Below, one piece after another: positions 8,002 through 17,913 of a DNA stretch of 64,000 nucleotides. The stretch is from positions 496,001 to 560,000 of the forward strand of contig NZ_QGTG01000002.1 in assembly GCF_003182155.1 (NCBI RefSeq). Direction: 5' to 3'. Position numbers and translations under genes: made by a program. The notes under the pieces were generated by a model that was not told the origin of the DNA, made no database searches, and saw only the letters and a list, made by a program, of their open reading frames with translations. The first letter of the stretch is position 1; each line of letters begins with the position of its first letter. The stretch is from Chitinophaga sp. S165. GTDB lineage: Bacteria; Bacteroidota; Bacteroidia; Chitinophagales; Chitinophagaceae.

Positions 8002-11000
8002 ATGCGAAGAAAGCCTATTACCCTGCTTATGCTGACAGGCCTCGCCTGCTTTACAGCTAATGCACAAACAACAGAAACCCTGTTACTGCGTTCCCCATCT
8101 ATCAGCCAGCACCAGATCGCTTTTAACTATGCCGGCGACATCTGGACAACAGACGACAATGGACAACATCCACAGCGTATTACTGTCAATCCGGATGTAG
8201 AACTGGAACCGATGTTATCGCCAGATGGCAAATGGATCGCTTTCAGCGGTAACTACGAAGGAAACGTTGATATCTATGTAGTGCCTGTCAGTGGTGGCAT
8301 TCCCCGCCGTATCACTTATCATCCTGATGCCGACATTGTACGCGGATGGCATGGTAACGACAAGATCATTTTTGCTTCAACACGTTTTTCCTTTACACCG
8401 CGTTTCCAGCAACTGTTTGAAACAAGCATAGAGGGCGGCGGCATGCCGGTACAACTGAAAATGCCAGAAGCACATCAGGGAAATATTTCTCCCGATGGAA
8501 AATATATTGCCTACATAAAAAACCCTGATCCGACAGAAAGAGCAGGCGTTTATCGTCCTTTCAAACATTACAGAGGTGGCAATATGCCGCGTGTCTGGAT
8601 ATTCAACAACCAGACAAATGCAGTGACGGAGATCCCCGATGCCGGCGCCAATAATATCCGGCCGGTATGGTTAGGTAATGATGTATACTTCCTGAGTGAT
8701 CGTAACGGTACGATGAATATTTTCAAGTATGCCGTATCAACACAGGCGGTTACACAAATAACCAGTCACAAGGATTATGATGTAAAGACATTGTTCTCTG
8801 ACGGCAAAACACTCGTATATGAGCAAGGTGGCCGTGTTAATAAATGGGACGCTGCAACCGGTAAAAGTACTGCGCTTAATATCAGTTTGCAGGCCGATCT
8901 GCCTTACAAACGTCCTCATTATGTTAACGCCACCCTTAATACAATTGGCAGCATGAGCCTCTCTCCTACCGGCGTACGCGCTGTTGTGCAGTTCAGAGGA
9001 GATATTTTAACGCTGCCGCTTGATAAAGGCGATATGCGTAATCTAACCGCCACTACAACCGTTCATGAACGCACTCCGGCATGGTCTCCCGACGGTAAGT
9101 CTATTGCTTACTTCTCTGACGCCAGCGGTGAATATGCTTTACACATCCGTGATCAGAAGGCGGAGAAACCATCCGTTATCATTCAGCTAGAACCAAGCTT
9201 CTACTATAGCCCACTCTGGTCTCCGGATAATAAGAAGATCGTATTCCGGGACAAACGTCTGCGCCTGTTATATGTAGACGTTGACAGCAAGAAAGTTTCC
9301 CAGATAGATGAAGATACTTACGACAGACCTGACCAGACCTTCAACTCCAACTGGAGCCCTGATTCCCGTTGGATCACATACAGTAAAAGACTACCTAACA
9401 GCCTGACGGCGGTATTCCTGTATAACGTTGCTGATAAGAAGAGCTATCAGCTCACAGATGGCCGTAGTGAAGCGAATGAACCCGTATTCAGCAAGGATGG
9501 AAAATACCTGTTCTTCTATGCCAGCACTAACTATGCGCAGAATACAGGCTGGCTGGATATGACCTCTTATGAGCGGAATACTTTGAGCAGCATCTACGCA
9601 GTAGTACTGGCTAACAATGCTCCATCACCTCTTGCTCCTGAAAGCGATGATGAACAGGAGAAAAAGGAAAATGCTGCAAAAGATACTTCCAAACAAACCC
9701 GTATAGACCTGGAAAATATTGACCAGCGTATAGTAGCGCTGCCCATACCGGCACAAAGTTACAGGCAGCTTAACGGCTCTGTAAATGGTAAGCTTTTATA
9801 CCGGTCCGATAATACACTTTACAGCTATGACATCGCGAAGCGTAAAAGCGATGTGCTCCTTGCCGGTATAAATGGCTATACCGTAAGTCAGAACGGCGAG
9901 AAGCTGTTGTATGTAACTGCTACTGCAGCCGGTATTGTTGGTACGGCCAGCAAAGCAAATGTAGGCGAGGGCACACTGAATATCGCCAACCTCCGCACCC
10001 TGGTAGATCCCACAGCTGAATGGGCCCAGATGTTTGATGAGTTATGGCGCATAGAGCGTGATTTCTTTTATGTAGATAATATGCATGGTGCTGACTGGAA
10101 GGCTGTAAAAAAGAAGTATCAGCGCTTCCTGCCTTATGTTGGCCATAGAGAAGATCTCAACTATCTCTTCAACGAAATGATGGGAGAACTGGTAATAGGG
10201 CACAACTACGTGGGTCAGGGAGATGCACCTACCCCTATCAGGGAATCTGTAGGCTTGCTGGGTACAGATTATAGTATTGAAAACGGCCATTACCGCTTTA
10301 AGAAGATCTATTCCGGATTGAACTGGAACCCGCAGTTCCAGTCGCCGCTCACACAGCCAGGCATCAATGTTAAGGAGGGCGATTATCTGCTGGCGGTGAA
10401 TGGAGTACCGCTGGATGGCAAGGCAAATGTTTACAGCTTGTTCCAGGCCACAGCAGGCAAGCAGGTACGTATATTAGTGAATCAACAGCCAGACATGAAC
10501 GGTGCAAAGGAATATACCGTAGTGCCGGTTACTAATGAGGTGATGCTGCGTAATATGAACTGGGTAGAGGGCAACCGTAAGAAAGTTGACCAGCTCAGTA
10601 ATGGCAAACTGGCCTACATCTATATGCCTAATACCGGAGGCGATGGCTATACTTATTTCAACCGTTATTATTTCTCCCAGCTGGATAAAAAAGGCGTGAT
10701 CATAGATGAGCGTTTTAACGGCGGAGGATCTGCTGCAGACTACGTAATAGACCTATTGAACCGCGACCTGCTGAACTACTGGGGTACCCGTGAAGGTCAG
10801 CCTATGACCACTCCCGGCAATGCGATATTCGGTCCGAAAGCGATGATCACAAATGGTTATGCCGGCTCTGGCGGCGATCTTATGCCATTCATGTTCCATG
10901 AAAAGAACCTGGGACCATTGGTGGGCACTACTACTATGGGCATCCTGGTAGGAATCTACAATTATCCGCAGCTGATGGATGGTGGTTCGGTGACTGCGCC

Positions 11001-11202
11001 GCGACTAGGCATCTTCAGTAAAGACGGCAAATGGATCATTGAAAATAAGGGCGTAACGCCTGACGTGCAGGTGGAAATGACCCCGGCTGAGGTTATTGCC
11101 GGTAAAGATCCGCAGCTGGAAAAGACGGTGGAGCTGTTAATGAATACGTTGAAAGAAACACCACCTGTGAGAAAACCTGCCGGTCCGGTACGGGCAGAGT
11201 AG
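8002..11202 (+). CDS. Tricorn-like protease: beta-propeller, PDZ and S41 peptidase domains, secreted
   Basis: A 1066-residue protein with a Sec signal peptide (MRRKPITLLM through ANAQ, residues 1-21). Residues about 25-600 contain repeated TolB/WD-like propeller blades (LSPDGKWIAFSGNYEGNVDI, WSPDGKSIAYFSD, WSPDNKKIVFRDK). Residues about 670-760 form a helical core region, about 770-850 a PDZ domain (GINVKEGDYLLAVNGVPLDG), and about 860-1050 the S41 tail-specific/tricorn peptidase domain. The likely nucleophile serine lies in NGYAGSGGDLMPFMF, and IIDERFNGGGSAADYV is also conserved. It probably degrades peptides in the periplasm. It appears monocistronic. The divergent region upstream holds a small-RNA candidate. 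Confidence 0.92.
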   Translation: MRRKPITLLMLTGLACFTANAQTTETLLLRSPSISQHQIAFNYAGDIWTTDDNGQHPQRITVNPDVELEPMLSPDGKWIAFSGNYEGNVDIYVVPVSGGIPRRITYHPDADIVRGWHGNDKIIFASTRFSFTPRFQQLFETSIEGGGMPVQLKMPEAHQGNISPDGKYIAYIKNPDPTERAGVYRPFKHYRGGNMPRVWIFNNQTNAVTEIPDAGANNIRPVWLGNDVYFLSDRNGTMNIFKYAVSTQAVTQITSHKDYDVKTLFSDGKTLVYEQGGRVNKWDAATGKSTALNISLQADLPYKRPHYVNATLNTIGSMSLSPTGVRAVVQFRGDILTLPLDKGDMRNLTATTTVHERTPAWSPDGKSIAYFSDASGEYALHIRDQKAEKPSVIIQLEPSFYYSPLWSPDNKKIVFRDKRLRLLYVDVDSKKVSQIDEDTYDRPDQTFNSNWSPDSRWITYSKRLPNSLTAVFLYNVADKKSYQLTDGRSEANEPVFSKDGKYLFFYASTNYAQNTGWLDMTSYERNTLSSIYAVVLANNAPSPLAPESDDEQEKKENAAKDTSKQTRIDLENIDQRIVALPIPAQSYRQLNGSVNGKLLYRSDNTLYSYDIAKRKSDVLLAGINGYTVSQNGEKLLYVTATAAGIVGTASKANVGEGTLNIANLRTLVDPTAEWAQMFDELWRIERDFFYVDNMHGADWKAVKKKYQRFLPYVGHREDLNYLFNEMMGELVIGHNYVGQGDAPTPIRESVGLLGTDYSIENGHYRFKKIYSGLNWNPQFQSPLTQPGINVKEGDYLLAVNGVPLDGKANVYSLFQATAGKQVRILVNQQPDMNGAKEYTVVPVTNEVMLRNMNWVEGNRKKVDQLSNGKLAYIYMPNTGGDGYTYFNRYYFSQLDKKGVIIDERFNGGGSAADYVIDLLNRDLLNYWGTREGQPMTTPGNAIFGPKAMITNGYAGSGGDLMPFMFHEKNLGPLVGTTTMGILVGIYNYPQLMDGGSVTAPRLGIFSKDGKWIIENKGVTPDVQVEMTPAEVIAGKDPQLEKTVELLMNTLKETPPVRKPAGPVRAE

Positions 11203-11291
11203 CCGGATGATGTTATTTTAACACAGGGGTATAAAACAAGCACCTATAAGGCATAAACCATTGATAAACATTAAGTAAGCGTGCTGTATAC

Positions 11292-11335
11292 GTGGAGTTA
11301 AGGTGGAGTTGATGTGGACTTGATACAGACATGAT
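11292..11335. repeat. Four imperfect 11-bp tandem repeats
   Basis: Consecutive units GTGGAGTTAAG, GTGGAGTTGAT, GTGGACTTGAT and ACAGACATGAT follow each other with an exact 11-bp period between the 3' ends of two convergent genes. The last unit is degenerate. The period matches the TGACGG repeats at 34096. Confidence 0.6.
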
Positions 11336-11355
11336 AGGGATAATATAATATGATA

Positions 11356-11390
11356 AGAGGTCGTATCAGTTAATTGATACGCCCTCTTTA
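11356..11390. terminator. Bidirectional terminator between the tricorn protease gene and carB
   Basis: An imperfect 13-bp stem, AGAGGTCGTATCA (11356-11368) and TGATACGCCCTCT (11375-11387) with one mismatch, is followed by TTAG on the plus strand. It lies just before the carB stop and serves the converging transcripts. Confidence 0.6.
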
Positions 11391-11409
11391 GTATGATAAA
11401 AGGTGATCC

Positions 11410-14229
11410 TTATTTGTTACTCAGATACATACTTTTCTCTTTATACAAAGTCCTGAAGTAAGGATCCCTGAGATCTTTGATGAAACGGATCGCTTCACCG
11501 GTAGATTTCATTTCAGGGCCGAGCTCTTTATTCACGCCCGGGAACTTGTTAAAGGAGAATACCGGTTCCTTGATAGCAAAACCGTCCAGTTTCTTCTCGA
11601 TAACGAAATCGGTCAGTTTATTAACACCTAGCATTACTTTGGTAGCAATGTTCAGGTAAGGCACCTGGTATGCTTTCGCGATGAACGGTGTAGTACGGGA
11701 AGCACGTGGGTTAGCTTCTATCACGTATACATTTCCACCCTTTATAGCAAACTGGATGTTGATCAGACCACGGATGTCCAGTGCACGTGCGATCTTCTCT
11801 GCATAATATTCCATGGTTGTTACTTCCATCGGGCTTAAGTTAAATGCAGGCAATACCGCGTTACTGTCGCCACTGTGGATACCAGCTGGTTCGATATGTT
11901 CCATCACGCCCATTACATGGAAGTTCTCACCGTCAAAGATACCGTCGATCTCTGCCTCCTGGCAACGGTCCAGGAAGTGGTCGATCAGGATCTTATTACC
12001 CGGTAAGTGCTTCAGCAGGCTGAGTACTGATGATTCAAGTTCCTCCTCGTTGATCACGATACGCATACGCTGACCACCCAATACATAAGATGGGCGCACC
12101 AATACAGGATAACCTACTTCTTTGGCAACTTCTATCGCTTCATCTGTATTGTAGGCAGTACCGTAGTTTGGATAAGGGATCTTCAGTTCTTTCAGCAGGT
12201 CGGAGAAACGGCCACGGTCTTCGGCGATATCCATGTTATCGAAAGAAGTACCAATGATCTTAATTCCTTTTTCCTCCAGGCGTTTAGCCAGTTTCAGTGC
12301 GGTTTGTCCACCCAGCTGAACGATCACACCTTCTGGTTTTTCCAGTTCGATGATTTCCCAGAGGTGTTCCCAGAATACCGGCTCGAAGTACAGCTTGTTA
12401 GCCATGTCGAAGTCGGTAGATACTGTTTCAGGGTTACAGTTTACCATGATAGCATCAAATCCCGCTTCCTGGATAGCCTGCAAACCGTGTGTACAGCAGT
12501 AGTCGAATTCGATACCCTGACCGATACGGTTAGGACCGGAGCCCAGTACTATTATTTTCTTCTTGTCAGAAGGCTTGCTTTCGTTTACTGTATCGAAGGC
12601 AGAGTAGAAGTATGGAGTGATCGCTTCAAACTCGGCACTGCAGGTATCCACCATCTTATAAGTACGGGTGATGCCGAGTGCTTTACGTTTTTCGTATACT
12701 TCATGTTCTTCACAATTGCCGAACAGATGTACCAGCTGCATGTCGGAGAAGCCCATTTTCTTGGCGTCGCGCAACATCAGTTCAGGTACGGATTCGAGAT
12801 CATGTTCCTGCAGTTGCTTTTCCATGTTCACGATATCGTTGATCTGGTTCAGGAACCATTTGTCGATATAGGTCATCTGGTGGATGTGTTTCACAGAAAC
12901 ACCTTCCATCAGGGCGTCCTTGATACGGAAGATACGGTCCCAGGTAGGCGTCTTCAGTCTTTCCAGCAGTTGTTCGCTCTTCATAGCGGACTTACCGTAG
13001 TAACCGAGGCCTAAGGCATCGTTCTCAAGGCTCTGGCAGGCTTTCTGCAATGCTTCAGGGAAGGTACGGCCAATAGCCATTACCTCACCTACTGACTTCA
13101 TTTGCAGTCCCAGGGTCTGGTCAGCACCTTTAAATTTATCGAAGTTCCAGCGTGGCACCTTTACGATCACGTAGTCCAGCGCAGGTTCAAAGAAAGCGGA
13201 TGTAGTTCTGGTGATCTGGTTTTCCAGCTCATCCAGTGTATAACCGATAGCCAGTTTCGCAGCGATCTTTGCGATAGGATAACCGGTAGCTTTGGAAGCC
13301 AGTGCGGAAGAGCGGCTTACGCGAGGGTTGATCTCGATAGCGATCAGCTCTTCAGTTTCCGGGTTCAATGAGAACTGTACGTTACAACCACCGGCAAAGT
13401 TACCGAGGTCACGCATCATCATCTGTGCCTTGTTACGCATGTCCTGGAAAGCGGTATCGCTCAAGGTCATGGCCGGCGCTACTGTGATAGAGTCTCCGGT
13501 ATGGACGCCCATAGGGTCCAGGTTCTCTACAGTACAAATGATCACCACGTTATCTTTGGCGTCACGCAGCAGTTCAAGTTCGAACTCTTTCCATCCCAGT
13601 ACGGCTTTTTCCACCAGTACCTCATGGATCGGAGATGCCTGTAAACCGCGTTGCAGCGCTTCGTCCAGTTCATCCTTGCTATGCACGAAACCACCACCGG
13701 TACCACCCAGGGTGAAGGATGGACGGATCACCAATGGGAATCCGATTTCCTGTGCAAATTCCTTTCCTTCCAGGAAAGAGTTGGCGGTTCTGGCCGGAGC
13801 TACAGGTATTCCCAGTTGGATCATCCACTGACGGAACTGCTCACGGTCTTCGGCTTTATCGATGGCCTTGATGTCCACACCGATCAGTCGAACATTGTAT
13901 TTCTGCCATATTCCCAGCTCGTCCACTTCTTTACAAAGGTTCAGTGCTGTTTGTCCGCCCATGGTAGGCAGTACGGCGTCAATCTGCTGTTCTTCCAGTA
14001 TCTGTTCTATACTTTCCACCGTTAACGGCAACAGGTATACCTTATCGGCCATCATAGGGTCAGTCATGATAGTAGCCGGATTGGAATTGATCAGTACTAC
14101 CCTGATACCCTCCTCGCGCAGCGAACGTGCTGCCTGAGAGCCGGAATAGTCAAATTCACAAGCCTGACCAATAATAATAGGACCGGAACCAATAATAAGA
14201 ACAGATTTGATAGAAGAATCTTTCGGCAT
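11410..14229 (-). CDS. carB: Carbamoyl-phosphate synthase large subunit, form without the C-terminal regulatory domain
   Basis: A 939-residue CarB that makes carbamoyl phosphate for arginine and pyrimidine synthesis with the CarA glutaminase. Both ATP-grasp halves are present: the first from about residue 1 to 400 ([31 protein letters not shown]), the oligomerisation domain at about 400-540, the second at about 555-935 ([33 protein letters not shown]). E. coli CarB has about 1073 residues. The final about 130-residue MGS-like domain that binds UMP, IMP and ornithine is absent. The 207 bases downstream are too short to hold it, so this is not a frameshift. CarA is not in the window. Confidence 0.96.
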   Translation of the reverse strand: MPKDSSIKSVLIIGSGPIIIGQACEFDYSGSQAARSLREEGIRVVLINSNPATIMTDPMMADKVYLLPLTVESIEQILEEQQIDAVLPTMGGQTALNLCKEVDELGIWQKYNVRLIGVDIKAIDKAEDREQFRQWMIQLGIPVAPARTANSFLEGKEFAQEIGFPLVIRPSFTLGGTGGGFVHSKDELDEALQRGLQASPIHEVLVEKAVLGWKEFELELLRDAKDNVVIICTVENLDPMGVHTGDSITVAPAMTLSDTAFQDMRNKAQMMMRDLGNFAGGCNVQFSLNPETEELIAIEINPRVSRSSALASKATGYPIAKIAAKLAIGYTLDELENQITRTTSAFFEPALDYVIVKVPRWNFDKFKGADQTLGLQMKSVGEVMAIGRTFPEALQKACQSLENDALGLGYYGKSAMKSEQLLERLKTPTWDRIFRIKDALMEGVSVKHIHQMTYIDKWFLNQINDIVNMEKQLQEHDLESVPELMLRDAKKMGFSDMQLVHLFGNCEEHEVYEKRKALGITRTYKMVDTCSAEFEAITPYFYSAFDTVNESKPSDKKKIIVLGSGPNRIGQGIEFDYCCTHGLQAIQEAGFDAIMVNCNPETVSTDFDMANKLYFEPVFWEHLWEIIELEKPEGVIVQLGGQTALKLAKRLEEKGIKIIGTSFDNMDIAEDRGRFSDLLKELKIPYPNYGTAYNTDEAIEVAKEVGYPVLVRPSYVLGGQRMRIVINEEELESSVLSLLKHLPGNKILIDHFLDRCQEAEIDGIFDGENFHVMGVMEHIEPAGIHSGDSNAVLPAFNLSPMEVTTMEYYAEKIARALDIRGLINIQFAIKGGNVYVIEANPRASRTTPFIAKAYQVPYLNIATKVMLGVNKLTDFVIEKKLDGFAIKEPVFSFNKFPGVNKELGPEMKSTGEAIRFIKDLRDPYFRTLYKEKSMYLSNK

Positions 14230-14298
14230 TTGCGTATTCTATTGAAAAATTTAAAACCTAACTGATTTTAATACCATTCACCAGACAAAAAAATCGTG

Positions 14299-14306
14299 CA
14301 AAATTA
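14299..14306 (-). promoter_or_regulatory. Probable -7 element of the carB promoter
   Basis: On the minus strand TAATTTTG matches the Bacteroidota -7 consensus TAnnTTTG exactly, about 70 bases before the carB start. No good -33 TTTG lies at the usual 17-19 base spacing, so this is a half-site assignment. Confidence 0.4.
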
Positions 14307-14713
14307 AGGGTTTCAAAATTTATTGTTACAATTAAATTTAACGCTCAATAAGCGTCGATTCTGCAAATCCTTTACAGACAAGCGCTTAGCTCAACGAATA
14401 ATATTAATATACATATTTTCCCTGCAAACCATCACATATCGGGAAAAGTACATATATTTATAGCGAAACTGTTATTGCGCTTTTCTACCCGGTATGTAAA
14501 AAACTTTATTCTTAGCACTGTAGCGAAATCCCAGAAAGGGAAGCGATCGTATATAATATGATTTATTCGTCATATTATGGTTATAACAAAAGTGGGTGGC
14601 AATATTTTAGATAAAAGACACGAGTAAACGAACGATGAGCAGGAGATCATAGATCCTAATATTTAAATAACAGTAATTATATATCTGATCTTTAATTCAA
14701 ACCCTGATACCTG
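14307..14713. other. Divergent intergenic region with nothing further recognised
   Basis: About 400 AT-rich bases between the carB promoter and the lipoprotein gene. No ORF, tRNA or strong hairpin was seen. It should contain the promoter of the lipoprotein gene at 14714. Confidence 0.5.
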
Positions 14714-15787
14714 ATGAAAAAAATTCTCTTTTTCGGGATACTGGCATGCAGTCTTGCATTTTATGCCTGTGAAAAAAACGGTACCGACGATACTGGAGGC
14801 GATGAACCACCAGAGAAGATCGATACCATTCACCTCAGTGACAGATCTGCACTGGCTACCAAGGTTAAAGTGGCCTTTGGTATTCCTGTTACAGGAAATA
14901 TTCCGTCGGCAACAGCCGGAAACGGAGCCCCGGTACTCGTTGAAAACAAAAACATTGTTAATGCCATTAGTGGCCGTTACATTGTTATTACGCCCTCCTT
15001 CAGTTATTTCGAGTCGACCATAAAAGGCTATTACGTGTCCATCGTTGGAAGCGGCGCCTATTTCAAGGTTGACTATTCTGCTAATCGCGGTTTTGCCAGA
15101 AAGGCCCCCCAGGTACTTCAACCCCTGCTTCGTGAAGGCGACTATGTAGATTCGTCCATCATTGTCAAGTTACCTAAATACATTATTGGAGATACCCTGT
15201 CACTTACTTATGCTGCCTACGACTCACTGGGCAACATCAGCAATCAGGTGAAGGCATATGTCCGTATTCACAGCCAGAACGGTATTGCAGATTACCAGGA
15301 TTTTGTGGGGAGCTGGAAAGTGAACAGGAAGACCGATGTTAACGGCGTTTGGCAGAACTACTATATCCCTGATACTGCCCGCAGCAGCTTTACTTGTGTA
15401 GGCGGCAAGGTGCAATACTGCCTGAATAGTCAGCAGGAATGCTTCGAAGGCATCGGTGCAATAACAGGCGTTACTAAATACGACCTGATGTTCACTGATA
15501 TGAATGAATATGCGGAGCTATTCTCTGCTTCAGCCACCCGTGTTATCCTGGAGACTTCCACGTGCGACAAGCTCGCTTATGGCACCCAGGTATTAAGCAA
15601 ACTGGAAAAAGGCGGTTGGTCATACAATGCCGAATCTAAAATTATGACCATTGTAGTGGATAATAACGGCCTTGAATACAATAACTTCTATTCTTACCAG
15701 GTGAAGATCCTGGAAATGACCCCTCAACAGGTTACTTTAATGAGGGTTGATAACACCTCTTATACGGTGGAACTCGTTAGAAAATAA
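14714..15787 (+). CDS. Secreted lipoprotein of unknown function
   Basis: A 357-residue protein with a lipoprotein signal peptide (MKKILFFGILACSLAFYAC, lipid-attachment Cys at residue 19) followed by an acidic linker (EKNGTDDTGGDEPPEK). The remainder is beta-rich, with a segment at about 100-190 that reads like an immunoglobulin-type fold (IVKLPKYIIGDTLSLTYAAY) and a C-terminal part from about 200 (DFVGSWKVNRKT) resembling lipocalin-like or DUF5004-type domains of Bacteroidota lipoproteins. Two cysteine pairs near residues 235-246 could form disulfides. I cannot name a family with certainty. It stands alone, followed by a strong terminator. Confidence 0.8.
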   Translation: MKKILFFGILACSLAFYACEKNGTDDTGGDEPPEKIDTIHLSDRSALATKVKVAFGIPVTGNIPSATAGNGAPVLVENKNIVNAISGRYIVITPSFSYFESTIKGYYVSIVGSGAYFKVDYSANRGFARKAPQVLQPLLREGDYVDSSIIVKLPKYIIGDTLSLTYAAYDSLGNISNQVKAYVRIHSQNGIADYQDFVGSWKVNRKTDVNGVWQNYYIPDTARSSFTCVGGKVQYCLNSQQECFEGIGAITGVTKYDLMFTDMNEYAELFSASATRVILETSTCDKLAYGTQVLSKLEKGGWSYNAESKIMTIVVDNNGLEYNNFYSYQVKILEMTPQQVTLMRVDNTSYTVELVRK

Positions 15788-15811
15788 TCATGTCTTTATT
15801 TCACAATATGC

Positions 15812-15848
15812 GAGGGGCTGATCATGGTGATCAGCCCCTCTTATTTTT
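15812..15848 (+). terminator. Strong Rho-independent terminator
   Basis: A perfect 13-bp stem GAGGGGCTGATCA/TGATCAGCCCCTC (15812-15824 and 15828-15840) with a 3-base loop is followed by TTATTTTT. It follows the lipoprotein gene and also separates it from the convergent MFS gene. Confidence 0.85.
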
Positions 15849-15874
15849 CTAAAACACTCCTCTTTATTTATAAC

Positions 15875-17083
15875 TCACGCTTTCACTTTCTTGCTCATTA
15901 CAGCGATACACATACCCATGACAGCAATAACGGAAAAGGAGATACGGAGACTGGTAGCCTGTGCGATCAGTCCGATCAGCGGCGGACCAGCCAGGAAGCC
16001 TAAATAACCTATTGTAGATACTGAAGCCAGGGCCCTGCCTGGGGAAGATGGCATACTACGACCAGCCGCGCTGTATACCAGCGGTACTACTGAAGACACA
16101 CCAGCACCAACTAACAGGAAGCCTAATATGGCCACGTTGAAATAGGGAAACAACACAGCGATCAACAATCCGCCTGCCGTTAAAGCCCCACTAAGTTGTA
16201 ACACCCGTTTGGTACCAAAACGTACTGTCAGAAAATCGGCTATAAAGCGGAAGCCTGCCATGGTAAACATAAATGCATTATAACCAAGACCTGCTGTTTC
16301 CGGTGGCGCACCGATCACCTTTTTGAAATATACACCGCTCCAGTCAAACATTGTCCCTTCACAGATCATGGAACAAAAAGCGATAACGCCTAATGTCAGC
16401 AAGATCTTATCAGGCCAGGCGAACAATGGCGTCTTCTCCTGTGCATTTGGAGCATCCTGTGCTACAGCATACCGGATGGCCACCGCTACGATAATGATAG
16501 CCAGCACCATAATAAACAGGAAATGCTGGTAAGGCACAACTCTCAGGGCTCCCATTCCGGAACCGATAGACGCACCTGCAAATCCTCCGAGGCTCCATAG
16601 TCCATGGAATGAAGCCATAATAGAGCGTCCGTACATAGCTTCCACAAGAACGGCCTGCGTATTTACTGCGATATTAGCCATGTTACCGCAAAAGCCAAAT
16701 ACGACGAGACATGCAAACAGTTGCCAGCTTGTTGCTGCCAATCCCAGTGTTGGTAACACTCCTGCGTACAGCAGACCGGCCAACATCAATACCTGGCGGC
16801 TGCCATATTTATCTACCAACACACCTGCAACGGGCATTGATAATATAGAACCTATGGGCAACGCCAGCAGCATGCCACCTAATGCGCCCTCAGAAAGGTG
16901 CAGTTTTTCCTGTATAGCAGGAATCCTGGAGGCCCAGCTGGCAAAGCAAAGTCCTGTGAGGAAGAATAAGGCGCTAACGGCAATACGTGAGGTCCTCTTG
17001 TACGAATGACTAATGGTCAGTTCTTGTAACATCTGGTTAATACTTTGAAATACTGAAAGGTTTTCCTGTTGATCAGATGACAT
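15875..17083 (-). CDS. MFS transporter (YbjJ-like)
   Basis: A 402-residue major facilitator with about 12 hydrophobic segments after a 40-residue cytoplasmic N-terminus. The motif between helices 2 and 3 reads GVLVDKYGSRQVL, a form of the MFS motif A. The sequence ASWASRIPAIQEKLHLSEGALGG near the N-terminus fits the YbjJ-like group. The substrate cannot be read from the sequence. The gene overlaps the upstream DeoR-type regulator by 11 bases, so the regulator and transporter form an operon. Because DeoR-family regulators usually sense phosphorylated sugars or nucleosides, a sugar-like substrate is plausible but unproven. Confidence 0.88.
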   Translation of the reverse strand: MSSDQQENLSVFQSINQMLQELTISHSYKRTSRIAVSALFFLTGLCFASWASRIPAIQEKLHLSEGALGGMLLALPIGSILSMPVAGVLVDKYGSRQVLMLAGLLYAGVLPTLGLAATSWQLFACLVVFGFCGNMANIAVNTQAVLVEAMYGRSIMASFHGLWSLGGFAGASIGSGMGALRVVPYQHFLFIMVLAIIIVAVAIRYAVAQDAPNAQEKTPLFAWPDKILLTLGVIAFCSMICEGTMFDWSGVYFKKVIGAPPETAGLGYNAFMFTMAGFRFIADFLTVRFGTKRVLQLSGALTAGGLLIAVLFPYFNVAILGFLLVGAGVSSVVPLVYSAAGRSMPSSPGRALASVSTIGYLGFLAGPPLIGLIAQATSLRISFSVIAVMGMCIAVMSKKVKA

Positions 17084-17819
17084 TTATTCCCAGCTGGCGG
17101 TAAGGCGATGCCAATGCCAGCCCGGCTTCATCTGTTATAATGGTGTCCATTGCGGTTATATTACAAACCTTGTAAGGCTCTGCAGTGCCCATTTTGTCGC
17201 TCGTTACCAGTGCGATCACTTTATTGGCGGATTGTACCATCACATTTTTGACGGCCGCCTCCTCCATATGAGGGCCGGTTACACCGACTTCGGTATGCAA
17301 ACTGCAAACACCCATGAAGCATATATCTGCCCGCAGTTTCTCCAGCATCCGGATGGTATCGAGACCTGCAGTGACCTGCGAGCTTTTGAAGATCCTGCCG
17401 CCTGTAAGTATCACCTCCACACCTGGGTGCTCCATCAGTTGCATGGCAATGGGAATACTGGGAGTGACTACCGTCAATTGTAGTGAAGGAGGAAATAATT
17501 TTACGAGGGCATAGGTAGAGGTACCACCGTCCATGATAATGGTTTGCCCGTCGTGCAGAAAAGCCAATGCTTTAGCGGCAATAGCCTTTTTATCATCTTC
17601 ATGGATGCCGATACGCTCATTAAAGGTAAACGGATTAGGAGAATGTGGGATAGCTCCTCCCCTGACCTTGATGAGCAGGCCGTTCTGTGCCAGCACTTCC
17701 AGATCGCGCCGCACGGTATCTTCTGATACCTGCAGATCATTACTCAGTTCCGTATGCAGCACTTTATGATCTGTCTGCAACTTCTTAAGTATATAATCAA
17801 ACCGTTCTTCTTTCAGCAT
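17073..17819 (-). CDS. DeoR/GlpR family transcriptional regulator
   Basis: A 248-residue regulator. The N-terminal winged helix-turn-helix (residues 3-57) includes LSNDLQVSEDTVRRDLEVLAQNG, the DeoR-family signature. The C-terminal DeoRC sensor domain (about 75-230) has the DGGTSTYALVKLFP phosphosugar-binding loop and TAGLDTIRMLEKLRADICFMG. The 3' end overlaps the MFS transporter gene by 11 bases. Direct repeats at 17828-17904 lie over the -7 elements of this gene and of the divergent nucleotidase gene and are candidate operators for autoregulation. Confidence 0.92.
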   Translation of the reverse strand: MLKEERFDYILKKLQTDHKVLHTELSNDLQVSEDTVRRDLEVLAQNGLLIKVRGGAIPHSPNPFTFNERIGIHEDDKKAIAAKALAFLHDGQTIIMDGGTSTYALVKLFPPSLQLTVVTPSIPIAMQLMEHPGVEVILTGGRIFKSSQVTAGLDTIRMLEKLRADICFMGVCSLHTEVGVTGPHMEEAAVKNVMVQSANKVIALVTSDKMGTAEPYKVCNITAMDTIITDEAGLALASPYRQLGINVI

Positions 17820-17827
17820 TATCTTGC

Positions 17828-17904
17828 AACTTTCTGCAAAAATATGAAACTTCGTGCAATATTATGCTATGAAATTTCAGTTAAATAGCTAACTTTGCAA
17901 AAAA
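17828..17904. promoter_or_regulatory. Divergent promoter region with three AACTTn(0-3)GCAA repeats, candidate DeoR operators
   Basis: AACTTTCTGCAA (17828-17839), AACTTCGTGCAA (17848-17859) and AACTTTGCAA (17891-17900) are similarly oriented; the first two are exactly 20 bases apart. The minus strand has a consensus -7 TATTTTTG (17837-17844) for the regulator gene, and the plus strand has TAACTTTG (17890-17897) for the nucleotidase gene. Repeats overlap both elements. DeoR-type proteins commonly bind repeated sites, so an operator role is inferred. Confidence 0.45.
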
Positions 17905-17913
17905 CAGCAGAAT

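Noticed and set aside
11203-11409. Missing CarB C-terminal domain as a possible frameshift
   Set aside because: The space is too short to hold about 130 residues, so the domain is absent rather than shifted out of frame.
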